Positions 49,687 to 50,030 of a DNA stretch of 50,030 nt are shown in pieces; position 1 is the stretch's first letter, and each line of letters starts with the position of its first letter. The DNA comes from JAPEKQ01 sp964516845 (lineage in GTDB: Bacteria; Joyebacterota; Joyebacteria; Joyebacterales; Joyebacteraceae), in NCBI GenBank assembly GCA_964516845.1, contig CAZEXP010000015.1, positions 1 through 50,030 of the forward strand, read 5' to 3'. Made by a program: the position numbers and the translations under genes. The notes beneath the pieces were generated by a model, which ran no database searches, had not been told where the DNA came from, and saw only the letters and a program-made list of their open reading frames with translations.

Positions 49687-49958
49687 ATGAGAGACTCCGC
49701 GCGCGCGTCAGAGGCATCGTTCAGGGCGTCGGCTTCCGGTACTTCACGCGCGAGTGTGCCGCCAGGCTCGAGCTCACTGGATGGGTCCGCAACGTCGCGG
49801 ACGGCTCGGTGGAACTCGTCGCCGAGGGTCCGCGTGCAGACCTCGAGCGGCTGATCGAACGCATCACGGCGGGACCGGCTCAGGGTTCGGTGAGCGGAGT
49901 CGAAACGGACTGGTTGAAGGCGACGGACGAGTTCGGTAGCTTCACTGTCCGAGGTTGA
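49683..49958 (+). CDS. acyP: Acylphosphatase
   Basis: Hydrolyses acyl phosphates. 91 residues, typical. The active-site phrases are GIVQGVGFRYFTRECA, with the phosphate-binding Arg, and LTGWVRNVADGSVELVAEG, with the catalytic Asn. GTG start at 49683, overlapping the LOG-like gene stop (GTGA), with GGGGGAGG further upstream. Confidence 0.94.
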   Translation: MNERLRARVRGIVQGVGFRYFTRECAARLELTGWVRNVADGSVELVAEGPRADLERLIERITAGPAQGSVSGVETDWLKATDEFGSFTVRG

Positions 49959-49965
49959 CGCGGGA

Positions 49966-50030
49966 ATGCCGGCAGCTGAAACGAGACCGTCACACAAGAG
50001 ACCACTGAGCGAGGGGGACAGGCTGACAGG
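49966..50030 (+). CDS. Possible start of the next gene (partial, unrecognised)
   Basis: An ATG at 49966 opens a reading that runs off the window (M-P-A-A-E-T-R-P, later L-S-E-G-D-R-L-T). It starts eight bases after the acylphosphatase stop, a spacing like that of other genes here. Only 21 codons are visible, the ribosome-binding site is weak, and I do not recognise it. Confidence 0.3.
   Translation, partial: MPAAETRPSHKRPLSEGDRLT

Overview
The window is a GC-rich, gene-dense piece of bacterial chromosome, and nearly every gene I recognise is housekeeping. I see no insertion sequence, phage gene, CRISPR array or toxin-antitoxin pair. All protein genes lie on the + strand except rpsT and one membrane alkaline-phosphatase-superfamily gene. 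Many genes overlap by 1, 4 or about 11 bases, so most of the window is long operons. Two lipoproteins, a LapA/LapB-like pair and a lipid A-type acyltransferase point to a diderm (Gram-negative) cell. The lipoprotein with an SbsA-type Ig domain and the GC-rich codon use would fit an uncultured lineage of the FCB group or a neighbour such as Eisenbacteria or Krumholzibacteriota. That placement is inference; a 16S or marker-gene tree is needed.

Layout. 1-6.3 kb: end of topA, xerC, argF, an Ig-like lipoprotein, dapF, dapA, a 4-oxalocrotonate tautomerase-like protein and a beta-helix lipoprotein, closed by hairpins that may form a separate small RNA unit. 6.5-12 kb: the least ordinary part, with a KamA-family radical SAM enzyme, a FIST sensor protein and a GAF-GAF-histidine kinase-receiver hybrid. 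12-15.3 kb: dapB, an HD hydrolase and proS, meeting rpsT tail to tail at a strong hairpin. 15.7-20.5 kb: uvrC, an alkyltransferase, xerD and a CCA/poly(A) polymerase, divergent from rpsT. 20.5-27.8 kb: scpA-scpB-rluB, then cmk-plsC-ispH-rpsA. 27.9-30.6 kb: mtaB-miaB. 30.6-38.5 kb: a structured leader, lapA-like, lapB-like, a TPR protein, mutS-mutL-miaA. 38.5-40.5 kb (- strand): a membrane sulfatase-fold protein. 40.6-50 kb: tRNA-Gly(CCC), a DUF512 radical SAM protein, der, plsY, gpsA, tRNA-Pro(GGG), an acyltransferase, a glycosyltransferase, surE, pcm, a small membrane protein, tRNA-Pro(CGG), a LOG-like protein and acylphosphatase.

How the genes fit together. Several steps of one process are present: lysine/DAP synthesis (dapA, dapB, dapF), dimer resolution and segregation (xerC, xerD, scpA, scpB), DNA repair (uvrC, ogt, mutS, mutL), tRNA position-37 modification (miaA, miaB, mtaB) and tRNA maturation (cca), phospholipid acylation (plsC, plsY, gpsA), and translation (proS, rpsT, rpsA, der).

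The most informative non-gene signals are these: a repeated promoter form, TTGnnn, 17 bases, then TAGnnT or TATnnT; in-frame tandem repeats of 18 bp or multiples in disordered parts of unrelated proteins; a 40-bp tandem triplication across the dapF stop; a cmk gene with no ATG, GTG or TTG start in front of its P-loop; and two candidate structured RNAs with promoters. I did not find a clear undescribed multi-gene system. The FIST plus hybrid-kinase pair and the two RNA candidates are the best leads.
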